From assembly GCA_026225945.1 (NCBI GenBank), contig JAMJFZ010001815.1, positions 17,057,001 through 17,121,000 of the forward strand: a stretch of DNA of 64,000 nt. The letters run 5' to 3'. Below, piece after piece: positions 1 to 11,869 of this stretch (position 1 is its first letter; the number at the start of each line of letters is the position of its first letter). Below the pieces are notes generated by a model. That model had not been told where the DNA came from, did no database searches, and saw only the letters and a list, made by a program, of their open reading frames with translations. Source of the DNA: Cricetomys ansorgei (lineage: Eukaryota; Chordata; Mammalia; Rodentia; Nesomyidae). The translations under genes and the position numbers were made by a program.

Positions 1-480
1 AATCACCAAATGGAGATGCAGTGATTGAAATAATAGAACACTTAGGAGCTACAGAACATCAGATGACATGCTACATACTGGAGAAACAGCTGGGGAAAGA
101 ATGAGAAAAGAGGGTTTTAAACACAAAGGGTTGAAAATTTCCCATACTGAATGACAGTAACTAAATCATAAATTCAAGAAAATCAGTGACTACCACAGAG
201 AGGAATATCAACAAAGCTGCAACTAAATAATAGCAATGAACCAGTAAGAGTCATTCCCAAAAATAACAAGAAAAGGAGTATTAAAGTATGTCTATAGACA
301 AAAAAATATACAGCCTTTCAGAGGAAATCATGCACACAAGAAAAAATGGAATGAAATCTTTAATATTTTAAGATGAAAAAAGTCCCACCAACCAGAATTT
401 TATATTCATGGAAAATTTATAAAAAACATGTTCATAGAAAGAAGGAAGACAAATATGCAATGCTCGGGCTCTATATTTAT
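1..480 (+). repeat. possible old L1 fragment, heavily decayed
   Basis: A-rich DNA whose stretch near 390-415 (caaccagaattttatat) resembles a segment seen in old mammalian L1 elements. No open frame survives and no end is visible, so the fragment may begin before the window. The rest of the interval is too decayed to align by eye. It could equally be unique AT-rich DNA. Confidence 0.35.
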
Positions 481-819
481 TATGGAAAATTATGCATAAG
501 TAGTGGTGCAGTATAACACCAATCCATCCTCGTACAATGTAAAGCTCAGGACTCTAAAGTAAGGTGTCTGCAAACTTGAATGCCTTCATACCTGCATGCC
601 TTTTGGAAGCTGTGATAAAAGTCTGTTCCAAGGTACCAAGCCTTCTTGGTACCAGCTGTGCTCTTTGGCTCATAGTCTGTTCTTCTGTCTCCAGACCCTG
701 CCATGTGTAATCTTCTCTCCTGACTTAGTCCAGTGTCATATCGTCCTTGTGATACAACTCAGATTATCTACAGGTAAATAATATGCAATAGAATGCGACA
801 CAGGTCCTAAGTAATATTT

Positions 820-905
820 GGTTGACTCATGTAGAATTGCTTGATCAAAGAGTTCAAGGCTATCCTGGGTAAGTAAATCTTCATCCCACCACTACTACCA
901 AAACA
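820..905 (+). repeat. B1/7SL-type SINE fragment
   Basis: The stretch gagttcaaggctatcctggg at about 850-870 matches the B1/Alu motif GAGTTCAAGGCCAGCCTGGG. Only the middle of the element is recognisable, without a head or a clear A tail. It carries no coding potential. Confidence 0.45.
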
Positions 906-1339
906 AGAAAGGATGTTGTAATATTAAGGGGAAAGTATTGAAGAATTCACAAAAACAGAAAGAAAAAGTTAAGAGGAGAGGAAATGAGACAGAACAATAA
1001 AAATGCTTACCTAACAAAGGAGAAAACTAAATATTCAAGAAATAAGAAATGGACATAAACAGGCAACATTGTAGAGATTGATTTTAGTTCAATTTTACAT
1101 ATGGTTACTCCAAACATGGATGCTCTGAGCAGACCAGTGTTAAAGTAAATAGTTAGGTTATTATAAACATGATAGAAATTAACCCCATGTTCAGCAAACC
1201 TACTTTAAGTATCATGTATCAGATAAATATAAAGTGACAAAGCAAAGGTAACAATTAATTCATCATCATACCAGACAGCCGTGAAAACATCTTTGCTAAC
1301 TACTCATATGATACCCAATCAATATCCAGAATATTCCAA

Positions 1340-1495
1340 ACAGCCAAACATGGGCTGCCAGTCCAACCTAAAGTCCTAGCACTTGGGCAGAGCCAGGAGA
1401 ATCTTGAGGAAAGGACCAGTCTGGACTATATGTAGTTCAAGACCCTGTTTAAAAAAAAAAAAGAAAAGAAAAGAAAAAAGAAAACCACCAGAAAA
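1340..1495 (+). repeat. B1 SINE with A-rich tail
   Basis: A diverged but nearly complete B1 in plus orientation. In order there are the aagtcctagcacttgggcag block (consensus: AATCCCAGCACTCGGGAGGC), a decayed GAGG/ACCAGTCTGGACTA block, then caagaccctgttt followed by an A tract with AAAAG interruptions (1449-1490). The long tail and order of blocks fix the orientation. Many transitions suggest an old insertion. Confidence 0.75.
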
Positions 1496-1499
1496 AGAA

Positions 1500-2235
1500 A
1501 CAATTCAATCAGTGAATGGGTGAACTAGTTCAATAGACACTTTTCAGGAGAGAAAGCACAAATATACAACCATGTATTCACCTGTGAATGTCAAAGCATG
1601 AGTATATTGAGATTCCACCTCTACCCAGTCAGAATTACTGTTATCAAGAAAATAGCAACAGCATGTGTTAGTGGGGTTATAGGTGGGGGAGAAAACCATA
1701 TTTATTACTGGGACAAATGTAAATTAATTCAGCTATGATAGAAATCCCTTTAGAGATTCCTTGAAATCTAAAATATAATTCAGCTATAGTGCTCCTGGGT
1801 GTATAACCAAAAGAATCACTGCAAACACCCAAATAATACCTGCATACTCATATTGATTGCAATACTCTCCACAACAGTCAAGTTATAAAGCCTTATAACC
1901 AAGTTATAAGGGCTGAGGATCCCTTAACAGAACAATAGGTAAAAAAAAAAAAAAAAGTCACAAGTACACATAATAGAGCATCACTCAGACATAAAGAAGA
2001 GCAAAACGATGCTACTTTCAGGAAAATGGATGGAACTGGAGACAAGTTCCATCAACAATAATGACAAGCAATATAAACTATACATGAAAAACAAATAAAA
2101 GCATGCGGAAAAACAGGAAGGTTAAGACAGGGTAATTGGAGAGAATATGTTCAAACCACACTGTATAAGTGTGTGAAGTTTGACTGATGAAACCCATTAT
2201 ATTTGCCAACTAATAAAACTATTAAAATTTGTGGC
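1500..2235 (+). mobile_element. 5'-truncated L1: end of ORF2 and 3' UTR
   Basis: Follows the standard order of the end of L1 ORF2 and the 3' UTR in plus orientation. Visible blocks are the 'caatagacacttttcaggag' motif (about 1532), 'attgagattccacctctacc' (about 1607), a match to the ORF2 'PW..LG.Y..K' region near 1790-1815, and 'ggaaaatggatggaactgga' (about 2021). The 3' UTR ends near 2230 with a Lx-like 'gaaacccattatatttgcc'. The A16 run at about 1941 is internal. ORF2 (endonuclease and reverse transcriptase) is broken by many stops and indels and is absent upstream, so the copy is dead. Confidence 0.8.
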
Positions 2236-2548
2236 ATAAAGTATACCATGTCACAGATTATCCTAATAAATTCCTATTGCCATAAAGAATACAGGAAAAG
2301 GAGACGTTGTAACAAGAGAGATTATCAGCATTACTGATATGCTAAGGTTTTAATGCTTGTGTCTTCCCAAACTTGTGTTTAAATTCACTTGCCATGATAT
2401 AAAAACTTGAAAAGTTTAAGAGGTAATTAGGCTTTAAGGACTCTGCTTTCATGGATGAGTGAATGCCCTAATACTAAATGAATAAATGTGTTATGTTGGC
2501 AGTAGGTTTCTTATCCAAGTAAAATATCCCCCTCAATCCACTCCCCAC

Positions 2549-2550
<2 letters not shown>

Positions 2551-2600
<50 letters not shown>

Positions 2601-2706
2601 TGTCCTCTGTCTCTCTGCCTCTTTCTGTCTTTGTGTCTCTGTTTCTTTCTGCCTCTGACTCTGTCTCTTTCTCTCTCTTCCCTTATCCCTTCTCCACTTT
2701 CCTCTT
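2551..2706 (+). repeat. (GT)24 plus pyrimidine-rich tract
   Basis: A pure (GT)24 array at 2551-2598 runs into about 100 bp of TCTG/CTTT/TCTC pyrimidine-rich sequence. Both strands stay open through it (VCVCVC and HTHTHT translations), which is an artefact of the repeat. Confidence 0.95.
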
Positions 2707-2709
2707 CTA

Positions 2710-5700
2710 TATTAAACCACATGATGACATAAGAATGTCCTCATAAGATTCTGGCCATTGAAACTTGGGACATTCAAACAACTAGAACTGAGAACGAATA
2801 CATTTATTTGTATCATAAATTGCCCGTATTTAGACTTTTGATTATACTAAAATTGCATAAAGAGAATTACAAAATAGGAAAATATGATGGTCCAACCTAT
2901 CATATCATTTTCTAATACATAGATGATGTATTAGAAAGTGATTATATCACATTAATTAAGCATTGGAATTAAACCAAGCATAATTTTAAATATTCACAAA
3001 AATGCTAATGAAAGCTATTGGTTATTTAATTTACTTCATCAGATTTTTATGAATTTGGCAAGATTGGGAACACTCAGGAAATGCATAGTAAATAATATGA
3101 GAAAAAGAGAAATATACCTAATTAAAACATACCTTAGTGAGCATAAGAATAAGAGGTTTACTCTAAGTACATATTTTGATTATAGTATATTATTTGATAA
3201 GCCTGCCTATTCTCTTTGTACTCTGCAGCTAAAATTTTGCAATCCAGAACATTGAAGTAAGACTACTGTGTAGATGATATATTCCAGTCATCCTCCGGCT
3301 TCTCTCATCTAGGAATAGTTTTATATAATGGTCTAAAATATGCAAAATAAAGGCTCTGCCTTAAATTGCATTTTATTCATTCACAGAAGGGTAGATTATC
3401 ATTGCTTCCAAATGAAACATAAGCGCAGATTTCTCTGTTCTACATGGCATAGGGATCTTGGAGAACTGACACTAAAATACAAAATAAACTGAATTATTAG
3501 GGCTAAAATAAATGTGTGGCTCAATGTGAAGAAATAAGTGTCTTCCCACTATATATAAGGTTCACATAGGATCTATTCAACATGATTTCATGCTTTTGAA
3601 TAGAAACAATGACATAATATTTTGTATATTTAAATATCATGTGTCATACAACCAAAAATATCATTGGACATAAATATTCTATTAATACGAATTTTGCAAA
3701 ATAAATTATTACATCAGTTGCCAGTGTTTAAGGAAATGTGTAGACCTTGGGTTTCAAAAAATGGGACTCTGGCTACTTTTGTGATACCATATTTGACAGT
3801 ACGGTTCTAACCAATATTATTATAAATAGATTTAAGAGTATTATCTGAGTATGCTTTGATTCTCTTACTAAATGCCAATCTTTGGATAAACTATAAGCTG
3901 TACAAATGTTTCTCTAACATGATGACCAGCCATGGCTCCATGTGGTGTTCGTAGCTATATGTGGTCCTCTCTGCTTATGGTGGGAAGAATTTAGTGAAAA
4001 CAAAAGTGGAGCAAGGTCATTCTTGACATCCTATTAAAGAAATATTAAGGTGACTGTTTGCCATGGACCCTCCCTTGCCTTCTCATTGGTTTTTCTTAAG
4101 GAAGCCCACTGCCATGCTCAAAGCTTCTTGAATGAGAGAAAAAACTCTTAAAGCCTCTGTGGTGAGGAATCGAGGCTCTTAACACACCATCTTGCTGTGT
4201 CAAGTTGAGCAGTAACCCTGGGAGGACTGCTCTTTCTTGGGGGCGGCAGTGGAGGGAGGGAGAAGAAGGGTGTTGGGATGTATCACATGAGAGAGAAAAA
4301 GCCAAAACACCAGCTTCTTAGGAACTGAACCTGCACAACAATCGCACAGTTGAATTTGGATTGAGTCTTTCTACCAGTGGCAATGTAGCCGCAAGCTTTA
4401 GAGATTCATCACAACACACTTGAGACCAGGGGTCCTACCGTAGCTCTAACCCTAACAGAAACTGTGCAATAATGAATGGTTGTTTTTTTTTTTTAATTTC
4501 CACATTTTGATTATTTTGGAGAAAGATCAGCAATTACCTCCCATAGACAATCAAGAAGAAACTCATCATTAACTTTGGTTCTAACATGATTAAGATATCA
4601 AGAACTTTCATTAAGTTAAACCAGCACCTAATCACCAACATAATAAGACAAGTCATGTAAAAAATAACTTCATTTTTAAGGTTCCAGAAGCAGATAGGGC
4701 TTATTTAAAGGGAAAAACAAACGTGAAAATTAAAATTTTCATTGATGAGATTAACTAAAAGTATTCTCTTTGTATATGATTTATATTTTTGGCCTCAGGT
4801 GAGCAGAGGGTATATGTTAACTATGATGTCTATTTCTCATTAAAAATAACCAAATACCCAGGATGTAATTTCAAAGCTCTCTGTGAAATTTCTGATAATT
4901 TCCATGGAGCTGCATATTTAAGACCTCTTAGACTGAGTCCTTTTCAGCAACCAATTGTTTCTTCATGTAGTATCAATTCAGACATGACTCTCAAACTCAT
5001 ACTTCCATAAAATGTATTAATACAATGAACTGAATGTATCACACTGGAAATGGGGTCAACTTAATAAGAATACAATAGATGTATCAAATAGCACATGCTA
5101 CTTCGACTTCATGCTAAGCACTACATGAACTCATTCTTAAGATTTCTCTTGAACACATAGTCACTGTTTTCAGTTTGACCCTTCTTTCTACACATAATTT
5201 GTCTTTAATATTTCTTCCTGGCCACAATCTGACAGTGCCTCTTTTTGATCCCAAGGACAAAAGTTGAAACCCAGTAATCCTAATTATTTGTTTTCTGTTG
5301 ACATTAACGTCCATAATAGCTATAGTCTACTTTAACAGAAGCAGCCAATTTTTACATAGAAATTGTGTTTGTGGTAATGCTACGTGTGTGTACACACACT
5401 CAAACACATTGGATTTCTACAATAACTCATGGTTCACACTCAGGCTACTCTGATGAATGCTAATATTCTTATTTTCCATCAATACCTTCAAAAGTATTTA
5501 TGTGAATAAGGTCTCTGATAGAAAATTGCAAAGCTGAATTTTCCCTTTAAAGTGGAATTCTCATTTTAAAATATTACATGATTATTTCCTAATTAACTGA
5601 AAAAAACTGTGATTTTTAGAAGAAAACGAAGACAAGATGAAAAAATAAGAACATGCTAATCGAAATCCATGAATATATCATTGTTAAAAAGCAGGATATT

Positions 5701-6270
5701 CACTTAGTAAGGAACAAGAATATATATTAATACATATTTAAGGAACCCCCACTCTTTTCCTAGAACTTGCATAAAAGGATTGAAAACTTACTTACTTTAT
5801 AGATTGAAGGGGAAATGAAATACCTTATTAACATTTCATGAAATAAATTTGCAGGCATGGGATAACAATCTACTAAGCTTAGTACCTTGTAAAAACTTGT
5901 TGGAGGAGAAAAAAATAAGTAGGGAGTAGACAATGCAATTCTACATTCTAATTTAATGAAAACTAAAACTTGAAGGTCATGAGGAATAAGAATGAGAACT
6001 CAAAGTAAGAAACCAGCATTTGGAGACAACAATTAAAGGAAACTGCTATCACAGGTGGCCTCAGTGCTCCCAGGCATGGGTACTACTGTCCATAAATGGT
6101 GTTTTAAATATATTTAACATTTCCTCTTGATGTTTGTACTACTTATTTTAGTTTAAAACTCCCCGTCTGTCTGTTAGCTGTGGCAAGGCTCCATTATGGA
6201 GAAAGGTATTTCTGCCTCATTTAGTCCTCAGCACCCTTAAGAGCTTATGTTTGAAGACTCTGTTGCAAAC
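2710..6270. other. no gene seen; unassigned AT-rich DNA
   Basis: AT-rich, CpG-poor sequence with no repeat I can name and no open frame of 80 codons or more. A (T)12 tract lies near 4483. The small frames here (for example 4096-4305 minus, 4789-5010 plus) show no domain, signal peptide or codon bias that would support them. Confidence 0.6.
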
Positions 6271-6272
<2 letters not shown>

Positions 6273-6314
<42 letters not shown>

Positions 6315-6339
6315 TGTGTGTGTGTGTGTCTGTGTGTGT
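6273..6339 (+). repeat. (TG)n microsatellite with CTG interruptions
   Basis: A pure (TG)n block to about 6313, followed by two TCTG interruptions and more TG. The interruptions suggest an older array that is no longer freely slipping. Confidence 0.95.
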
Positions 6340-6827
6340 CCATGCTCTTAGATGTTCTTTAAGAATTTATATTTAACTCATTTTCATTTTAAAATTAACT
6401 GAAGCAGCTACACTGATTTGCAGCTCAATGAAAGCACATTAAAAGACAGCACAGAATATATTGAAATGAAAAATATTTGAGAAGAACATAACTTTACTAT
6501 TTTTCTTGAGCATAAGCAATATCATTTACTATAATGTAATATAACCTCTTTTCAATAGCTCCATTTACAGAAATTTTCATGTACTGAAGACTTAGTAATT
6601 GTTTTTGGCATTTATTCTTTCATTTCCTAAATAATAAAACTTTAACTTGATGTTGTTGTTAATCTACTATTTCAAAGTGTGATGACAACAATTCTCAATA
6701 AGTATTTACCAAAACTATAAAGTTATCCATGAGACAGGATTTACATTAAAATTTCCTCAACTTAAATCTTAAATATTCCCTCAAAACCACTTAAACAAAA
6801 CTAAACAAATTGCATTCATTTTTAATT

Positions 6828-7060
6828 AAAATATAACTACATCACTTGCCCATTCTTCTCGCCCCCATCCACTCCACCCATGATTCCATATTCCCTTTCA
6901 AATTTATGACCTCTTATTCTTTAACTGTTGTTACAAATATATGCATATATTAATAAATATATAAATGCAACCAGCTGAGTCTAATTTAGCTTTGCTTGTA
7001 TTGTATCATTTTTTTAGGGTTGATCGCTTGAGATTGGATAATTTTAAAAGTAGTAATGAA
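6828..7060 (-). mobile_element. L1 (Lx-like) 3' UTR, antisense
   Basis: Reads as the reverse complement of a murid L1 3' UTR: a 'tcaaatttatgacctcttattct' region, then 'atatatgcatatatt', then 'gggttgatcgcttgagattgg' at about 7017 (consensus, antisense: GGGCTGACCATTTGGTATTGG). The 3' end lies at the low coordinate, and the copy is cut off at about 7060 where another L1 fragment begins. Confidence 0.65.
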
Positions 7061-7064
7061 AAGG

Positions 7065-7285
7065 AACTGTTAGTTTGCCTTGTCCAACTTCGATATGATA
7101 TTTTTTATCTTATTGTGTTTTATGCTGTTGCGTTTAGTTCTTATCTCTTAGAAACCTGTTCGTTTCTAATGAGAGACAAAAAGGGAGTGGATCCAGATAG
7201 GAGGGGAGGTGGGGAGAGACTGGGAGGAATAGAGGGAAGGGAAACTGTAATCAGGATAAATCATAATAATTTTATTATAAATATA
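7065..7285 (+). mobile_element. L1 (Lx-like) 3' UTR end, sense
   Basis: Plus-strand L1 3' UTR recognised from 'ttagtttgccttgtccaact', 'ctcttagaaacctgttcgtt', 'aatgagagacaaaaagggag', 'tggatccagatagg' and the G-rich end 'actgggaggaatagaggga'. It runs into an A/T-rich tail that has become the GATA array. It abuts an antisense L1 piece at its truncated 5' end. The 108-codon frame at 6965-7291 crosses both pieces and is not a gene. Confidence 0.8.
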
Positions 7286-7297
7286 AGATAGATAGAT

Positions 7298-7347
<50 letters not shown>
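7286..7347 (+). repeat. (GATA)15 tetranucleotide array
   Basis: Near-perfect GATA repeats directly after the L1 tail, suggesting that the array grew from the element's A-rich 3' end. Confidence 0.95.
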
Positions 7348-7643
7348 ATGAACCACAGCAAGGGCAAAATTAATTTCTAGGTAAACTATAAAACAGACAG
7401 TTCTGAGGAGACATGTGCCTAACCAGTCATATGGGTGGACATCCTCATTTATTCCCTTATTAGACACTAAGTAGCCCACCTCCTCCACCTCATCGATGGC
7501 TCCTCTCTTGGCAACCAATCACCCTTCCCCTGTCTCCCTGGTTCCCAAGGGCATCCATACCCCTATGGTGTGTTTTAAGAGGAGCCTGTACAGGTACCTG
7601 GACTAGCTGACTGGTGGGTCTTTTCCTGTCCTCAGTTTGTTAC

Positions 7644-7805
7644 TGGGCCAGAGAAATGGCTCATCAGGTAAATCCTATTGCCACCAAGCCAAATGTCCTG
7701 AGTTCCATCCAAGGGACTCACATGATGGAAGGAGAGAACCAACTCTTGCTAATGATCTTCAGACATATACATGCTTGCATGCCCACCCAACACACACACA
7801 ATTAT
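7644..7805 (+). repeat. B2/B3-type SINE
   Basis: Starts with the tRNA-related head gggccagagaaatggctcat (consensus GGGCTGGAGAGATGGCTCAG), followed by the B-box-like gagttccatcc, 'gactcacatgatggaaggag', and a CA-rich tail (7787-7800). It is clearly oriented and moderately diverged. Confidence 0.8.
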
Positions 7806-7854
7806 TTTTAATGTATTTTACTTTATCTTTCAAAACATGTAAGCTGGAATGAAT

Positions 7855-7932
7855 CTTAGTGGTCAAAGTATAGTATCTTGAAGCTCTGGATCGAATCCAC
7901 AATACACATAAATAAACAAACAAACAAAAAGT
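7855..7932 (+). repeat. possible tRNA-derived (ID-like) SINE tail
   Basis: ctggatcgaatccacaatac near 7886 resembles the B box and end of an ID element (GGGTTCGATCCCCAGCACC), and it is followed by (AAAC)n. The head is not recognisable. Confidence 0.3.
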
Positions 7933-8124
7933 AATGTTTTTTTCCATGGGCTCTTTAGGCATCATGTTGGTATGTCAGAAATCTTCCAAGGTTTATAAAC
8001 AATATTACTCTGTTGTTGTGAATGGCCTGAGAGAATTATACATTTTATTTTCAGAGATTTTTCTTTCTTTTTATTTAACTGACTTGCAATCCAACCATGA
8101 ATTCTTCATTTTGTGAGTGTAAAA

Positions 8125-8298
8125 TTTTATTTTTTGATTGAGTGTATGAAAGCAGTATATGCCCATGGAGTCTAGAACAGGGCACCAGAGTCCTGCAGTG
8201 GAATCCAGGGAGGTTGGGAGCCACAGTTCATGGATGTTGTGAACTGAATGGGATCGTCAGTACATGCTCTTAACCCCTGAGCCATCTCTCTAGCCCCC
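8125..8298 (-). repeat. B3 SINE, antisense
   Basis: Ends with gagccatctctctagccccc (8279-8298), the reverse complement of the B2/B3 head. Inside are 'tgctcttaacccctgagcc' and 'gggaggttgggagccac', with a T-rich tail at 8125-8140. Complete but diverged. Confidence 0.85.
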
Positions 8299-8414
8299 AA
8301 GATTTTAATTTCCTTAATGTTGTAGAAATGTATTAAAATTTATTTATTTAAAAAAAGTATAAATGATACAATAGGAGATCATTACTAAACATTATTTGAC
8401 AAGAGAAACTAACA

Positions 8415-8530
8415 GTGAAGTCAGGTGCATTAGCTCACACCTGGAATCTCAGCACTCAGCAGGCAGAAGGAGGCTAGCCAGAATGTGGAGGTCAGCTTGG
8501 ACTACGTACAGAAAGACTGTCCCAAAATAG
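8415..8530 (+). repeat. B1 SINE
   Basis: The A-box-side motif caggtgcattagctcacacc, then 'tggaatctcagcactcagca', 'gaggtcagcttggactac' and 'gaaagactgtccc' follow the B1 order in plus orientation. Diverged. Confidence 0.75.
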
Positions 8531-8539
8531 CTATATAAT

Positions 8540-10455
8540 TTTTATATTTTGAAAATAATACTCAATTAACTTTAAAAAAAACCTTTCAGAAAAATAAAGC
8601 AGTATCCAGAGACTCAATGTACAATGCCAGAATGTGTAATCCAATAATTCGGTAGTAATATGTGATAAAGCTGAATTAAAATAAAATATATTTTAAAATA
8701 CATGTTATGGGTAAATTATGTTATTTCTAATTTTAAATTTTGTATACTTAACATATAATTTCAACCAACCTTCCTATGTTCACTATTTCCTCTAAAGAAT
8801 TAGATCTCCATGATTGTAAATAAGAGGGCCACAGATTAATCAAATATATAGTTCAAAAGATATGATAACGGAATTTACACATTTATTTTAATCTTTAATA
8901 GTTCCCAATTGGGTGGTAGCTGGCACTTCAGAATAAATGGTCAAAATCCATTTATCTGAAATTTGACCATCTTTTTCCAATGGTTATTTCTTATGTGACC
9001 TGTTCTACAAAGTGGAATTTGTATACATTAGTTGTTGTTGTTATTTTTCCAGAAAGAGACAAAGAATAAGTGGTAATTAGAGGCTATACTTAGACAGCAT
9101 TTCCCTAAAATTATATTTCCAAAGAAATTAGACTTTGGCTCCAAACCCATAAAAATTCAGCAGCATAAAGCATAAAATGTACCCAATCTTAATCAATGTA
9201 AATTACACTGGGGAAAATGATGTGTATATGCAACCAACAGTCATCCAAATTTTCAGAGCAGTTCTCTTTGAATCAATCCTAAAGTCATAACTTAATGAAT
9301 GAAACTCCAACGCACTTTTCAATTGAAAAGTTGAATCATGTATTAACATTCTGAGCTTTATGTTTATTTAATTGGATAAGAAACACGCTATTTTCATTTC
9401 TTCTTCCCTTGGAAGACTGTAAGAATACTGCTTCCTCTGCTTTTTCATATCCTGTGAATACATTTTTAAATTATGAAAAAAGTATAAAACCATAATTTGT
9501 GGTAGTTTTCAAAAACTGAATGTGGTCACAGTAAAAGAAAAATTGTACATACAATAAAAATCTAACCTTGGGCAATGTTTCAGCTAGCCATTTTTAGCAC
9601 ATAGCAATTGATTTGCAACATTGTATTATCAATCATTCTTCATTCCTAGTTAGTATTAATTAGCAGGTTTTATGCAGAGTTTTATCACCTGAATTAATAA
9701 TACAACTTATATGTCACATTTCGGGTTTGGTTTAATAAGATAAAATAGGTTTACCTTCAGCTGTGATGCTCAATCTAACAAATAGTTATCTTAAACAGAG
9801 GGACACATCTCTTTTACCTAATGAATATCCTGCAAAAGAAAATGTGCTTCATAAGCATTTTACTTTAGTTAGCAGATTCATTGAAACGATGTTCCCGCAG
9901 TAATCAGAACTACACAGGGTCCTGTTAGTCTATTGATTTGGTTCACATGCTTTGTTGTCATCCTAAATTTGTAATCTCTTCAGCACTCAGGAAGTGCTAA
10001 TGCAAATGCCTCCTTCATACCTTGACAACACGGTCTACAGTTTCCTTCTCACATGCCAATCTAATTAAAGTTTCTACAGGAAATGAAAGTGACATATGTA
10101 GCAGAGCACAGAGATATTTACATAGCAGTTTTCAGGTGTCTAACAACACTGATTAAGGTGCTAAATTGTTTACTTATACAGCAGGAAAGCTCAGCTTAAT
10201 GTAAGGCAATTATGGAAGTTTTGTTCAAATTACTGTTATGGGAGTTGAGTATCACTCAATAATGAGTGATGGAAAGAACAATTAAAACAGCCCAGCTGCA
10301 AATTCAACAACTCCATTATCCCATCCAGTGTCAGAGCTGACTAAATCAAAATGTGATTTCTACTAGAAAGGAGTCATTCCAGGGGCCATCCATTAGGTTC
10401 AGATGCTTTTACATTTCCCTATTTGCCAGGAAAAGAAAGTTTACCTTTTAGTGTG
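8540..10455. other. repeat-poor block without a gene
   Basis: About 1.9 kb in which I recognise no transposon and no convincing frame. The 9550-10440 part is unusually free of low-complexity sequence and is listed separately as a candidate regulatory block. Confidence 0.5.
9550..10440. promoter_or_regulatory. candidate conserved noncoding/enhancer block
   Basis: Seen: repeat-free sequence with a perfect octamer ATGCAAAT at 10000-10007 (inside TAATGCAAAT), several TAAT/ATTA homeodomain-type cores (for example near 9653-9700, 10061, 10139-10170), and a short inverted repeat agcact-N5-agtgct just before the octamer (9982-9998). Known: POU-homeodomain proteins bind the octamer. Inferred: the mix resembles developmental enhancers in gene deserts, but such short motifs are common by chance in AT-rich DNA. 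No conservation data are available here. Confidence 0.25.
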
Positions 10456-10460
10456 TGGTA

Positions 10461-10480
10461 CACACACACACACACACACA
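10461..10480 (+). repeat. (CA)10 microsatellite
   Basis: Pure CA dinucleotide run, just upstream of a SINE. Confidence 0.9.
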
Positions 10481-10507
10481 AATACATGAAATGTAATTCT
10501 AAAAACT

Positions 10508-10660
10508 GGGCTGGTAAGATGGCTAAGTGTTTAAAGGTGCTTACTGCCAATCTGAAAACCTAAGTCATTTCGCCTTGAATGTATGCATAGAAGGTTGAAG
10601 AATACCTTCTCCTGTCTTCTACACATAATCCTCCCACATAAAAATATAAATAAAATCTAA
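10508..10660 (+). repeat. B3-type SINE, diverged
   Basis: Head ggctggtaagatggctaagt (consensus GGCTGGAGAGATGGCTCAGT), then 'aaaggtgcttactgcc' and an AT-rich tail with AAATATAAATAAAAT. The central part is strongly decayed. Confidence 0.65.
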
Positions 10661-10669
10661 TTAAAATAA

Positions 10670-11800
10670 ACAGTCTTATTGAGAACTCTTCTATGAGGTA
10701 TCTCTCTGTCTGAAGAATGTGGATGCACACTTTCTTGAGTATGTGCCTCTTTGCCTTTTCATTTAATCTTAACTGCATTATAATAAACCAAATGCTTAAA
10801 ATATAGAATTAAATATATACACATTGGCTAATAAAGGATTAATTATAAAAATAATGATTTCAAAATTTACTATGAATTAGACATTTGTGCTATAACAATC
10901 CCAAAATACATGACAGGTACCTTATATGTTGAATAAAGACTTATTGGTTAGAAGGAATAAGTCAGTATAGCCATCCACTTATGAATAAACCAGGAAAAGC
11001 ACTGTAAATATCTATAGTCACATTAATAAGCCAATCAATGCCCCTTTACAATATGTTAGCGAAAACCAGTTGTCATGTTTCTTCCTTTGAAATATGACAA
11101 AATATTTGGGAGTTGTAAACATCAAAGTTTTATGGTCTAAATGCCACTTTTGGTCCTTGTACCTTCTTTTGAATCTTAATTCTTGCTACCAGTATTTGAA
11201 TATCAATTTGAACTGAGTAGAAACTTTAATGAGAATAATAAATCATGCTGTGATAGGCAGATCATAGACAAAACAGAGGTAAAGCATATCTCAAAAGTAT
11301 ATTGACCAGCACTCTTTGCACATTCTTTCATTAATATTGATGTTACCAGAACAGCCTTCATGCTCCACAAAAGCTAACTAAACAGGGGAAATTATAGTTG
11401 AAGTGCCTATCTAAACAGAAAAGTTTGTATGATCATTTAAATAATGTAAATTTCTTCCTTTGTATTAGTGTGTACCAATAACATTTTGTATAATAATACA
11501 TCAATATTTATCATTTTCACAATTCATCACTCCATCAGTCACCAACTATTTCTATTTCTTTCTTTTTATATCATGATCATTAGTGTGCTTTTTGAAGATG
11601 CAAAATAACTTGAGATCATTCCTACAGTTCCTGAGCTGGAGAGATAAGCTGTTTGAATATGAAAAGGAGTGATGCTATTACCAGGTGTGACCTAACAGAA
11701 ATGAGAGATATAAGGTGAAAAGCTTTACCATCTGAGTAACAGACCAAATACTTAAGACAAATTTTTATATAGTGTTTTTGGGTTGGTTTAAGAAAACACT
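10670..11800. other. no gene seen; unassigned
   Basis: AT-rich DNA with no repeat I can name. A short stretch, gagctggagagata near 11633, resembles a SINE head but has no supporting body. Confidence 0.55.
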
Positions 11801-11807
11801 GTTAGAA

Positions 11808-11810
<3 letters not shown>

Positions 11811-11862
<52 letters not shown>
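11811..11862 (+). repeat. (CA)20 array with one interruption
   Basis: Pure (CA)20 at 11811-11850, an extra A, then (CA)5. Frames crossing it give HTHTHT and are not coding. Confidence 0.95.
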
Positions 11863-11869
11863 TCTTACA

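Noticed and set aside
6965..7291. 108-codon plus frame
   Set aside because: It spans the junction of two L1 3' UTR fragments of opposite orientation.
7286..7347. Regularly spaced repeats considered as a CRISPR-like array
   Set aside because: Pure tetranucleotide GATA array in a mammalian genome; there are no spacers.
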